This document shows, in pieces, positions 7,506 to 15,834 of a stretch of 64,000 nucleotides of DNA (its first letter is position 1; each line of letters begins with the position of its first letter). Position numbers and translations under genes: made by a program. Under the pieces are notes generated by a model that saw only the letters and a list, made by a program, of their open reading frames with translations, made no database searches and was not told the origin of the DNA. This DNA is from an uncultured Eggerthellaceae bacterium (GTDB lineage Bacteria > Actinomycetota > Coriobacteriia > Coriobacteriales > Eggerthellaceae): assembly GCA_910588205.1 (NCBI GenBank), contig CAJUQK010000002.1, forward strand, positions 1-64,000, read 5' to 3'.

Positions 7506-9992
7506 ATGGCGCTTGAATACAACAAAGAGCTTTACCGAGATGACATTCATCAGTGGCAAGAAGGGGACCTCACTGCCACGAGGACCACAGCATGGGGTGG
7601 TCCAGGCTGTCATAACGGCTGTGCTGTCATCTACTATACCGATAAGGATGGCAAGCTGGTCAATATCGAAGGTGATCCTAATAGTCCGTTCAGCAGAGGT
7701 CGTCTGTGCCTGCGCTGTCTGAATTACAAAGAGCAGATCGAATCTCCCACGCGCCTTCTCTATCCCATGAAGCGCGACCGCGCTGATCGCGGTAAGGATC
7801 GTTGGGAGCGTATCAGCTGGGACGAGGCCCTTGAGATCATCGACCAGAATGTTAAGAGGATCCAGCGCGAGTACGGTCCTGAATCCATCGCAGCCATGAT
7901 GGGTACAGGTCGCAATGTTTGCTGGCAGTGTCCGGTCATCTGTTACTGGGCGTTCCAGTCGCCGAACTTCTGCCTCGGCTTCTTGTCCGGTGATTCGTGC
8001 ATGCTTCCCCGCTCCACTCTGAACTTCTGTCAGAATGGCGGTGCGCTCATTGCTGATATGTCGCAGAGCCATCCACTGCGCTACGAAGACGATCCTGAGT
8101 ACGTGATCCCGGAGTGCGTTGTTATCTGGGGCAATAACCCGGTCGTTTCGAACTCCGATGCGTTTCTTGGCCACTGGATCGTGGATGTCATGCAGCGCGG
8201 TGCTAAGCTGATCGTCATCGATCCGAAGCTCTCGTGGATGGCATCTCGTGCTGAGATATGGCTCCGCTTGCGCCCAGGTACCGATGGCGCTTTGGCGATG
8301 GCCATGTGCAACGTGATCATCGAAGAGGACCTCTACGACCATGACTTCGTCTCTGAATGGTGCTATGGCTTCGAAGAGCTCGCTGCTGCTGTCAAAGAGT
8401 TCCCGGTCGAGAAGGTGGCAGAGGTCTGCTGGTTGGATCCGGATGACATTCGCGAGGCAGCGCGTCTCTATGCCAAATCCAAGCCCACGGCTCTTCAGTG
8501 GGGCTTGAAGGTGGACCAGTCGCCAGATGGCATTCCTGCCGCTCAATCTATCAACAATCTGGTAGCGCTTACTGGTAACTATGATGTTCCCGGCGGCAAC
8601 ATCCAGACCGATCAGCCCTATCGTACCGACATGGCCTATAACTGCGGTTATCAGGATGTCCCAGAAGAGCTTCGTGCTAAGCGCATCGGCGACAAGGTGT
8701 CTCCGTTGCACACCTTCGGCTTTTCCGCAACGGCTATGTCAGACCTTATCTTGCATGCCATCGAGACTGAAGATCCCTATCCTATCAAGATGATGTGGTT
8801 CCAATCAACGAACCCCATTGCCAACATGGGTGCAGAGGCCCCGCGCGTCTATAAGGCTCTCATGTCACTTGACTTCGTGGCTGTGGCTGATATCTTCATG
8901 ACGCCTACCGCCATGGCCTGCGCCGATCTGGTGCTCCCCATCGCCATGTGTCCCGAGCGCAACAGCTTCCGTACGTGGTACACGCCCATGCGTGCCATCA
9001 CGAAGGTCGTAGATGCTCCCGGTGAAGCTGTTTCTGATGAAGAGCTCATCGTGAAGGTGGTAGGGAAGTGCAACCCCGATCTTCTGGAGAAGTTCGGCAT
9101 CACTGATGACATCAGCTTGCTCGACTTCTTCCTGAAAGAACGTTCCGATTGGGGCGGCAGGGATGGTAAGGATTTCCAGGATCTGGTAGAAGAGGTGTTC
9201 AACTATCCGCCCCTGGAGTACAAGAAGTACGAGAAGGGCCTTGCCCGTCCCGACGGTCAGCCTGGCTTCAACACCATTACCGGCCGCTTCGAGTTCGCCA
9301 TCTATGCGTTCGAACAGTGGGGGTGGAGTCCTACACCGATCTGGAACGAACCTCCGGAGAGTCCGTACTCTGACAAGGTGAGCGCCGAGTATAAAGAGGA
9401 ATATCCGCTCGTGTTGACCACAGGAGCCCGCATGTGGGGCTACTTCCATTCTGAGCACCGCATGTTCCCCCGTATGCGTGCCATCCAACCCGATCCGCAG
9501 GTACGCATGCATCCCGATACTGCCAAGAAGTATGGCGTCGTTGAAGGTGATTGGGTATGGATCGAGAACCATCGTGGTCGCTGCCGTCAGAAGGTCGTCT
9601 ATGACATCACCTACGATCCGCGCGTCATCGCTGCCGACCATGGCTGGTGGTTCCCCGAGGGTGACCCTGAGGCCCCGAGCCTCTATGGCGTGTTCGACTC
9701 GAATATCAACAATCTCACATCCCAGATGCAGTACGGTGAGACGGGGTATGGCGCACCGTATTGTTGCCTGATGTGCAAGGTCTACAAATGCACTCCCGAG
9801 AACAGCGAGGTTCTCCCTGGACGTCAAGTCACCGAGCTGGGCGGCTGGAAGTATGAGATGGCTCAGCCGAATACTCAGGAAGTCAAGAACGCCGAGGTCA
9901 ACGGCAATGAGCAGAACGAAGCCCTCTATGCAGGTCGTGGCGAAGAGGTCGCCGAGTCGTTTGCTCAGGAATCACCTGATGGATTGGACTAA
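7506..9992 (+). CDS. Molybdopterin-dependent oxidoreductase 2 (catechol-dehydroxylase / transhydroxylase-like)
   Basis: The protein is 828 residues from ATG 7506, chosen because GAGAGAGG lies nine bases upstream; ATG 7497 or the longer frame from 7413 are alternatives. It has the same superfamily domains as enzymes 1 and 3. The putative Fe-S ligands are Cys35, Cys39, Cys68 and Cys71 (GCHNGC and LCLRC). The metal-site loop reads SGDSCMLPR (161-169), so an aspartate precedes the Ser-Cys pair, unlike enzymes 1 and 3. An acidic, low-complexity tail of about 45 residues ends the protein. It lacks a Tat signal. The ferredoxin subunit follows 16 bases downstream and two PucR-type regulators come next. 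Confidence 0.9.
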   Translation: MALEYNKELYRDDIHQWQEGDLTATRTTAWGGPGCHNGCAVIYYTDKDGKLVNIEGDPNSPFSRGRLCLRCLNYKEQIESPTRLLYPMKRDRADRGKDRWERISWDEALEIIDQNVKRIQREYGPESIAAMMGTGRNVCWQCPVICYWAFQSPNFCLGFLSGDSCMLPRSTLNFCQNGGALIADMSQSHPLRYEDDPEYVIPECVVIWGNNPVVSNSDAFLGHWIVDVMQRGAKLIVIDPKLSWMASRAEIWLRLRPGTDGALAMAMCNVIIEEDLYDHDFVSEWCYGFEELAAAVKEFPVEKVAEVCWLDPDDIREAARLYAKSKPTALQWGLKVDQSPDGIPAAQSINNLVALTGNYDVPGGNIQTDQPYRTDMAYNCGYQDVPEELRAKRIGDKVSPLHTFGFSATAMSDLILHAIETEDPYPIKMMWFQSTNPIANMGAEAPRVYKALMSLDFVAVADIFMTPTAMACADLVLPIAMCPERNSFRTWYTPMRAITKVVDAPGEAVSDEELIVKVVGKCNPDLLEKFGITDDISLLDFFLKERSDWGGRDGKDFQDLVEEVFNYPPLEYKKYEKGLARPDGQPGFNTITGRFEFAIYAFEQWGWSPTPIWNEPPESPYSDKVSAEYKEEYPLVLTTGARMWGYFHSEHRMFPRMRAIQPDPQVRMHPDTAKKYGVVEGDWVWIENHRGRCRQKVVYDITYDPRVIAADHGWWFPEGDPEAPSLYGVFDSNINNLTSQMQYGETGYGAPYCCLMCKVYKCTPENSEVLPGRQVTELGGWKYEMAQPNTQEVKNAEVNGNEQNEALYAGRGEEVAESFAQESPDGLD

Positions 9993-10008
9993 GTGAAGGA
10001 GGGTTCGC

Positions 10009-10350
10009 ATGTCGCAGAACGCTTTGTTGATAAACTATGAATACTGCACGGGTTGCCACACTTGTGAGGTAGCTTGTCAAGTGGAGCATGAGCTCCCGGC
10101 CGATCAATTCGGCATCAAGATCCTTCAAGAAGGACCGCGTCAGAAGCTTGACGGGAAATGGGAGTACAACTACTTGCCAATGCCCACCTCGCTGTGTGAT
10201 CTGTGTGCCAACCGCGTGGCTGAGGGACGCCTTCCGAAGTGCGTGCATCATTGTCAAGCAGGCATCATGTTCTACGGGACCGTTGAAGAAATGGCTAAGA
10301 TCGCTGAGGAGAAGCCGAACAGTGCGCTGTTCACGCTTCCTGTGAGGTAG
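10009..10350 (+). CDS. Ferredoxin-like electron-transfer subunit of molybdoenzyme 2
   Basis: This 113-residue protein carries two four-cysteine clusters: Cys13, 16, 19, 23, and a second set in LCDLC followed by KCVHHC. It is predicted to bind two [4Fe-4S] clusters and is paralogous to the proteins at 2723 and 36556. GAAGGAGG precedes the start. It is co-transcribed with molybdoenzyme 2, 16 bases upstream. It has no membrane segment, so the electron donor must be soluble or another ferredoxin or flavoprotein. Confidence 0.9.
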   Translation: MSQNALLINYEYCTGCHTCEVACQVEHELPADQFGIKILQEGPRQKLDGKWEYNYLPMPTSLCDLCANRVAEGRLPKCVHHCQAGIMFYGTVEEMAKIAEEKPNSALFTLPVR

Positions 10351-10395
10351 TCTTTGTTCATCAGCGAATCTGCTGTTTGGGAGCGGATTCGTGCC

Positions 10396-10426
10396 GGAAG
10401 CGACCCTGCTGAGCAGTGTCGCTTCC
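10396..10426 (+). terminator. Hairpin after molybdoenzyme operon 2
   Basis: A 9-bp perfect stem, GGAAGCGAC (10396-10404) with GTCGCTTCC (10418-10426), lies between the ferredoxin gene and the first PucR gene. There is no long T-tract. Its position argues against starting the PucR gene at 10391 and for the start at 10478. It could be a terminator or attenuator. Confidence 0.55.
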
Positions 10427-10477
10427 GCGCATCTTCTTGGCATCACCGGAGAGGTCGCTTCGAGCGAGGGAGGGCCT

Positions 10478-12022
10478 ATGCAGACGACGATGGCGATGCT
10501 TTTTGACGGAATCAAGGAGCGTTATGCTTGCGAGAAGGGTGCATGCTATGTGGCGGATATGCCCGTCTCTTCAGTTGGCTGTCATCCTTCGAGCATCTGC
10601 GGATCTGCGGAGGAGTTCGGCGCCCTCCATGTGGTCTCTTCGGAGGAGACGCTGCGGGGTATGCGTGATGCTCCGCAGTCGCACGGCACCATTCTCGTCT
10701 CTCCTGTACGGCCGCCGCACGTTTCACTCTATGCTCTGCATATCGTGACTGCGGATCCTATCGAAGAAGTTGCATCCGCTATCGAGGTCGTGTTGTATCG
10801 CTATCGGCTTTGGTTCCATGACGTTGCGAATGCGGTGCTGACAGGCGCATCTTTGGATGCACTCGTTGAGCATGCTCATAGCTTGCTGGGCAATCCGATC
10901 ATCGTGCTCGATCGAGCATTGCGCGTAGCTGCACGTACCAAAAGCGACACCATGAACGATGATATGTGGAATCCTCTTGATCATCATAGCGAGATGTTCA
11001 TGAAGCCGATGGAGGCTCCAGGATTTGCGGAGTTCCTCAGCATCATGAGCCAAGCTCATGCAGTCTCCGACTTTCGGATGTTCAATGGTGTTCAGTTGGC
11101 TGCTTGTCGCACCTATGAGATCGAAGGGGATTTTCTGGTCGTGTGCCTCGTTCAGAAGAACCGACCCATCACCGATGGTGATTGGGGTCTGCTGGCTTTC
11201 GTGGCTGAGATGGTGGGCATCGTTGCAAAGACGAGCGTGAGCCTAGGCGAAGAGGAGATCGGCCTCAATGGATTGCTCATTGACGGCTTCACGGGACGCA
11301 TCACCAACCCTATCGAGCTTGCCAATCGGTTCGGAGCTGTAGGACTTAAGATCAAGGAGTTCAACCGCATCATCGTCGTTACCGCCTTGACAGGAAGCCT
11401 GAATGAACGACGAGTGCATCGATTGATCAAGGATATCAAGGTCAATTATCCCATCGACCACGGTCTTGTATTCAACGGCGATCTTGTACTCTTCTCCACC
11501 TACGAAGACAAGCACGGCATGAATGGATCGGATTATCGCAAGTTCGAGCGCTTTTTAGCACAGCAGGGTCTAGTTGCCGGTGTAAGCGAAGAATCGCCAT
11601 CTCCGATCCAGCTGCAAGAGATGTATCAATGTGCATGCTACGCTGTGCGCATCGGTCAGAAGGCATTTCCTGATACCCCGCTCGTCTTCTTCGATGATTG
11701 CCGTGATCGTTATCTTGCAGAGATTTGCGCTGAGGAGGGGAATCCCGATCTTTTCATGCACCCTGCTATCGCAAAACTGCGAGCACTTCAGGGTACGGGC
11801 AAGGCACCTTTGAGCGATGTGTTGCGCTCACTGGCGAGAAATTGGGGTAACCGCACGCAAACAGCCCGTGACCTCTATATCCAAAGGAATACATTGCGCA
11901 CGCGGATTCGTGAGATAGAGAGCTTTTGCGGGGTTGATCTTTCGGATGCAAAGGAGATTTCGCATATCCGGAGGTCCTATGCTCTTGAAGCCTATGTGCT
12001 CAAGAGCGGAGATGGTTTCTAG
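10478..12022 (+). CDS. PucR-type transcriptional regulator (tandem copy 1)
   Basis: A 514-residue one-component regulator. The C-terminus has the PucR-family helix-turn-helix, with a conserved segment near WGNRTQTARDLYIQRNTLRT. The central part resembles the sensory and GGDEF-like linker regions of CdaR/PucR proteins. The N-terminus starts with a signature, MLFDGIKERYACEKG, shared with the next gene. The start at 10478 is supported by GAGGGAGGG five bases upstream. It lies downstream of molybdoenzyme 2 and is a candidate regulator of that operon. The ligand is unknown. Confidence 0.85.
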   Translation: MQTTMAMLFDGIKERYACEKGACYVADMPVSSVGCHPSSICGSAEEFGALHVVSSEETLRGMRDAPQSHGTILVSPVRPPHVSLYALHIVTADPIEEVASAIEVVLYRYRLWFHDVANAVLTGASLDALVEHAHSLLGNPIIVLDRALRVAARTKSDTMNDDMWNPLDHHSEMFMKPMEAPGFAEFLSIMSQAHAVSDFRMFNGVQLAACRTYEIEGDFLVVCLVQKNRPITDGDWGLLAFVAEMVGIVAKTSVSLGEEEIGLNGLLIDGFTGRITNPIELANRFGAVGLKIKEFNRIIVVTALTGSLNERRVHRLIKDIKVNYPIDHGLVFNGDLVLFSTYEDKHGMNGSDYRKFERFLAQQGLVAGVSEESPSPIQLQEMYQCACYAVRIGQKAFPDTPLVFFDDCRDRYLAEICAEEGNPDLFMHPAIAKLRALQGTGKAPLSDVLRSLARNWGNRTQTARDLYIQRNTLRTRIREIESFCGVDLSDAKEISHIRRSYALEAYVLKSGDGF

Positions 12023-12073
12023 TCGAGGACTTCTGGGGGCGGGAGTGTGCGATCGCAAAGCAAGGAGGAGTCG

Positions 12074-13612
12074 ATGATCGTCACGATGTCCATGGTGTTC
12101 GATGGTCTGAGCAAGCGATTCGCATGCGAAAAAGGGGATTCCTATAGTCCCGATCATGCTGTCATGGGGGCCTTTCCAGCATCGGATCATGCAGTTGGTC
12201 ACGAGCGGTGGAATGTATGCTACGTATGCGAGGAATCGGTCGATTCAGCGATGATCCCCAACGATGCCAAGATCGCTATCGTTCATGCGTCCGGCAGGAA
12301 GCCTTCGTGCGCCATCGTCGTGCTCACGGCAACCAGTGCCGAAGAAGTGCGAGCAGCTGCAGCTGCAGTCATTTGCGCCTATACGAATTGGGCTGATGAG
12401 CTTCTGACGCTGAGCTTGCATAAATCGGGTCTCGAGGAACTGCTGGACCTTGCACATACCATCTTCGGGAATCCTATGAACATCGTGGATCAGGATTATC
12501 GTGTTCTCGCGCACACCCATATCGACTCCATGGAGGATTCATTGTGGATCACCACCTGTGGCGCTTCTGTGGATCAAGCTGAGGGGATTGTCCTGATAGC
12601 CTCCGAGGAGGATCGTAAGGGTTTCTTGCGTTATCTTGAGGAGCTTCGGTGCAAGGAGGAGCTCTTCGGTTATCGGACCACACGCAATACGCTTGTTACG
12701 GCTTGCCTGATCCGTAAGACCCATACGAGCTTGATGATCGTGAATATCGTGCAGAAGAATCGAGCTGTGACTGATGGGGACCTTGCATGCCTGCGGTATT
12801 TCAGCAAGATCCTCGGTTCGAAGTTGAAGGCCATAGAGTTCACATGGCATCACGATGCCCAAGGCTATGATGCGCTTCTGCAGGATATCCTTCGCGGGAA
12901 TCTCAGCGCAGCGAGTGATGCCAAGGAACGTTTGGGAGAAGTATGGTCGCAGATGCTGCCCTATTTCACGGTGCTGGTCATCGATGCGCGTGATGGATTT
13001 CTGCGCTACAACCAACTATGTCAGGTGGAAGACGACCTCGCCGGAATCGCACCTCAGGCCAAGAGCGTCATCCATGCACGTAAGCTGGTGCTATTCGTGA
13101 ACCATGTGACGGAAGATCCAGCCATCGAGCTAGAAGGACTCGAAGCATATCTGTGCAAGCATGATCTCATCATGGGCGTGAGTGACTCGCGTGATGTGGA
13201 GTGCTCTTTGCATGACCTGGTATCCCAAGCGCGTATCGCTCTTCGCGTAGGACAGCGCTGCTTTCCCGATCGAACGATCTTCCCTTATCGGGACTGCCGC
13301 GTGTTCTACCTCTTCGATCTTGCTTTGAATCGAGGGGATTGGAGGCGTGCCGTGCATCCGCTGGTCTGGCAGCTGATAGAGCATGACGCTACTGCGAAAG
13401 TTCCCTTGATGCCCACGCTTCGCAGCTTGGTGCAGAACGGAGGCAACCGGATCGCTACAGCCTCCCATCTGGCCATTCGGCGGAACACATTACAGTATCG
13501 CATCGGCAAGATCGAGAGCATCGGTCAAGTCGATCTTTCCGATGAGGCCGCTTTCGACCATGTCGCTACCTCTTTGTCACTCTTGGATTACTGCCTTCCC
13601 TCCCATGCTTGA
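12074..13612 (+). CDS. PucR-type transcriptional regulator (tandem copy 2)
   Basis: A 512-residue paralogue of the preceding gene with the same order: an N-terminal MVFDGLSKRFACEKG signature, a central sensing region and a C-terminal PucR helix-turn-helix (NRIATASHLAIRRNTLQYR). AAGGAGGAG sets the start at ATG 12074. The two genes are 51 bases apart and probably one transcript. Sequence divergence outside the termini is large, so this is an old duplication and the two may sense different ligands or form a heteromer. Confidence 0.85.
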   Translation: MIVTMSMVFDGLSKRFACEKGDSYSPDHAVMGAFPASDHAVGHERWNVCYVCEESVDSAMIPNDAKIAIVHASGRKPSCAIVVLTATSAEEVRAAAAAVICAYTNWADELLTLSLHKSGLEELLDLAHTIFGNPMNIVDQDYRVLAHTHIDSMEDSLWITTCGASVDQAEGIVLIASEEDRKGFLRYLEELRCKEELFGYRTTRNTLVTACLIRKTHTSLMIVNIVQKNRAVTDGDLACLRYFSKILGSKLKAIEFTWHHDAQGYDALLQDILRGNLSAASDAKERLGEVWSQMLPYFTVLVIDARDGFLRYNQLCQVEDDLAGIAPQAKSVIHARKLVLFVNHVTEDPAIELEGLEAYLCKHDLIMGVSDSRDVECSLHDLVSQARIALRVGQRCFPDRTIFPYRDCRVFYLFDLALNRGDWRRAVHPLVWQLIEHDATAKVPLMPTLRSLVQNGGNRIATASHLAIRRNTLQYRIGKIESIGQVDLSDEAAFDHVATSLSLLDYCLPSHA

Positions 13613-13670
13613 TGTGTGGCTTTGGTGCGTGCGCTTACGGGTACAATGTTCAAAACGGAGGGGAGGACCT

Positions 13671-14609
13671 GTGACTGATACCGATAAGCATTACCGTGCC
13701 ATCTGCTTTGATCTGGATGGCACATTACTGCCCATGGACATCGATGAATTCATGAGCGCCTATTTCAAGCGTATCGCAGCATTCATGGCAGCTCAGGGGG
13801 TGGATGCCCAGGCATTCATGCAAGCTCTGAAAGCGGGCACCCAGGAGATGGCGAAGCATGCTGATGAGCGAACCAACGAACAAGCATTCTGGGACACGTT
13901 CTTCCCCGTGTATGAGACCGCAGTGGGTGAGCCTTTGACTAAAGCGGAGCGCGCAGAGATCCGAGCGCTCTCGGTGCGGTTCTACGAAGAGGACTTCCCG
14001 CATATCGGAGACGGATTCAACCCGAATCCCGCAAGCGCTCAGGTGATCGATACCCTGGCTGCGAAGGGCTATCCGCTGGTGTTGGCCACCATGCCCATGT
14101 TCCCTCGGGCGGCTGTGGAGCATCGTTTGGCTTGGGCAGGAGTGGACCCGAAGAAGTTCGCCCGCATCACCAGCTATGAGAACGCCAACTCTGTGAAGCC
14201 GAGGCAGACCTATTTCTCGGAGGTGCTGGCCGCCATCGGCGTACCGGGTAAGGACGTGCTCATGGTGGGCAACAACACGATGGAAGACATGGCCGTGCTG
14301 GATCTGGGGGTTGACGGCTATCTCATCACTGATTGGCTGCTCGATCCGGTCTCGTTCGACCTGGCCACCATCAAGCATGGGACCATGGATCAGTTCGTGG
14401 CTTGGGCTGATGCCCTGCCTCCCTGCGCCTATCCGGCGAATGCCATTCGCACTGATGTGATCTGTCAGGAGGAATCCCTTCGCGCTCTGGAGGACAATGC
14501 AGTCGTGCCCATTGACCTGGAAGAGGCGGCGCGCAAGGCGGCGCTGGTGGCGGATGCCGTCACCGGAGAGCATGCCCCCGGGGACGCAGCTTCCCTGAGA
14601 GCGGAATAG
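13671..14609 (+). CDS. HAD-superfamily hydrolase
   Basis: A 312-residue haloacid-dehalogenase-type phosphatase. The catalytic motif FDLDGTLL lies near residue 13, and a C-terminal MVGNNTMEDMAV segment supplies the acidic metal-binding motif. The start is GTG 13671, preceded by GGGGAGGA; the ATG-initiated extension from 13542 overlaps the upstream regulator and has no ribosome binding site. The substrate is unknown, with phosphoglycolate or a nucleotide as ordinary possibilities. tgt follows after 10 bases, so the two are likely co-transcribed. Confidence 0.85.
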   Translation: MTDTDKHYRAICFDLDGTLLPMDIDEFMSAYFKRIAAFMAAQGVDAQAFMQALKAGTQEMAKHADERTNEQAFWDTFFPVYETAVGEPLTKAERAEIRALSVRFYEEDFPHIGDGFNPNPASAQVIDTLAAKGYPLVLATMPMFPRAAVEHRLAWAGVDPKKFARITSYENANSVKPRQTYFSEVLAAIGVPGKDVLMVGNNTMEDMAVLDLGVDGYLITDWLLDPVSFDLATIKHGTMDQFVAWADALPPCAYPANAIRTDVICQEESLRALEDNAVVPIDLEEAARKAALVADAVTGEHAPGDAASLRAE

Positions 14610-14619
14610 CGGGCGCGGC

Positions 14620-15765
14620 ATGGCACTCTTCGATTGTACGATTAATGCCACGAGCGGCCACGCTCGAGCGCTCACCTACACCACTGCCCATGGGGACTTC
14701 CATACCCCCATGTTCATGCCTGTAGGTACCCATGCCACAGTGAAGGGGCTCACCCCAGACAGGTTGGAGGAGCTAGGGGCTCAAGTGGTATTGGCGAACA
14801 CCTACCATCTGGCCTTGCGCCCGGGCGCGGACGTGGTGGCCGAAGCGGGCGGTGTTCACCGATTCATGCACTACCCGGGGCCCATGCTCACAGATTCGGG
14901 GGGCTTCCAGGTGTTCAGCCTTGCTGATACGGTGAAGCTCTCCGATGACGGCGTTGAGTTCAAGAGCATCTATGACGGCGCTCGCATCTTCTGGACTCCC
15001 GAAGAGAACATGCGCATCCAAGAGCTCATCGGGGCTGACATCATCATGCAGCTGGATCAATGCGCCCCTTATCCGGCTGAGAAGGCGTTCGTCGCTAAAG
15101 CGGTGGACTACTCCGCCTCCTGGGCGAGGCGCTGTCTCGCCACCCATGAACGAGAGGATCAGACCCTCTTCGGCATCGTGCAGGGGGGCATGCACTTGGA
15201 CCTCAGGCTGGAGAGCGTCCGGCGGCTGCGAGAGATAGAGGACCAATCTCAGGCTGCAGGGGGGCGCCGGTTCGGTGGCTTCGGCATCGGGGGCTATTCG
15301 GTGGGAGAGAGCCACGAGGTGATGTTCGAGACTCTAGGCTCGGTGGCGCGCGCTCTGCCCGCGGATAGGCCCCGCTATCTCATGGGAGTGGGCAACCCCA
15401 CCACCCTCGTTCGCGCGGTGGGGGAGGGCGTGGACATGTTCGATTGCGTGTTGCCCACCCGCACGGCGCGCATGGGCACTGCTTTCTCCAGTACTGGCCG
15501 CATGAACATGCGCAATGCGAAGTTCACCCGGGACCATACGCCGCTTGACCATAGCTGCTCCTGCTATACCTGCACGAACTTCACACGAGCCTATCTTCGC
15601 CATCTGGTGAAGCAAGATGAGATGCTCGGGGGCATCCTGCTGTCCATCCATAACCTCCATTACCTGTTGGACCTCATGCGCCAAGCCCGAGAGGCTGTCC
15701 TTGCGGGCGAATACGATGGTTTTCTGCAGGCTTGGATGGAATCCCCGGCTGCAAAGGATTATTGA
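14620..15765 (+). CDS. tgt: Queuine / preQ1 tRNA-guanine transglycosylase
   Basis: The 381-residue Tgt exchanges the wobble guanine of GUN-anticodon tRNAs for preQ1. Family motifs are clear: DSGGFQVFSL, VQGG, GGYSVGE, and FDCVLPTR with the catalytic aspartate. The zinc site is CSCYTC plus a downstream histidine in SIHNLHYL. One oddity is QLDQCAPYP, where most bacterial enzymes have DEC in this stretch. With queH in the same window, the organism should make queuosine from preQ1, either synthesised elsewhere or salvaged. secDF follows closely. Confidence 0.95.
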   Translation: MALFDCTINATSGHARALTYTTAHGDFHTPMFMPVGTHATVKGLTPDRLEELGAQVVLANTYHLALRPGADVVAEAGGVHRFMHYPGPMLTDSGGFQVFSLADTVKLSDDGVEFKSIYDGARIFWTPEENMRIQELIGADIIMQLDQCAPYPAEKAFVAKAVDYSASWARRCLATHEREDQTLFGIVQGGMHLDLRLESVRRLREIEDQSQAAGGRRFGGFGIGGYSVGESHEVMFETLGSVARALPADRPRYLMGVGNPTTLVRAVGEGVDMFDCVLPTRTARMGTAFSSTGRMNMRNAKFTRDHTPLDHSCSCYTCTNFTRAYLRHLVKQDEMLGGILLSIHNLHYLLDLMRQAREAVLAGEYDGFLQAWMESPAAKDY

Positions 15766-15834
15766 GCCTGAGTTGTGGCAGAATATCGAAGTTACTGCAA
15801 AAATGCGCAAATGCGATCTAAGGAGCAAGCTTCC

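Noticed and set aside
7404..8711. A 435-codon minus-strand open frame opposite molybdoenzyme 2
   Set aside because: It lies wholly antisense to a gene with strong family motifs, shows no ribosome binding site or known domain, and such long antisense frames are usual with this codon bias.
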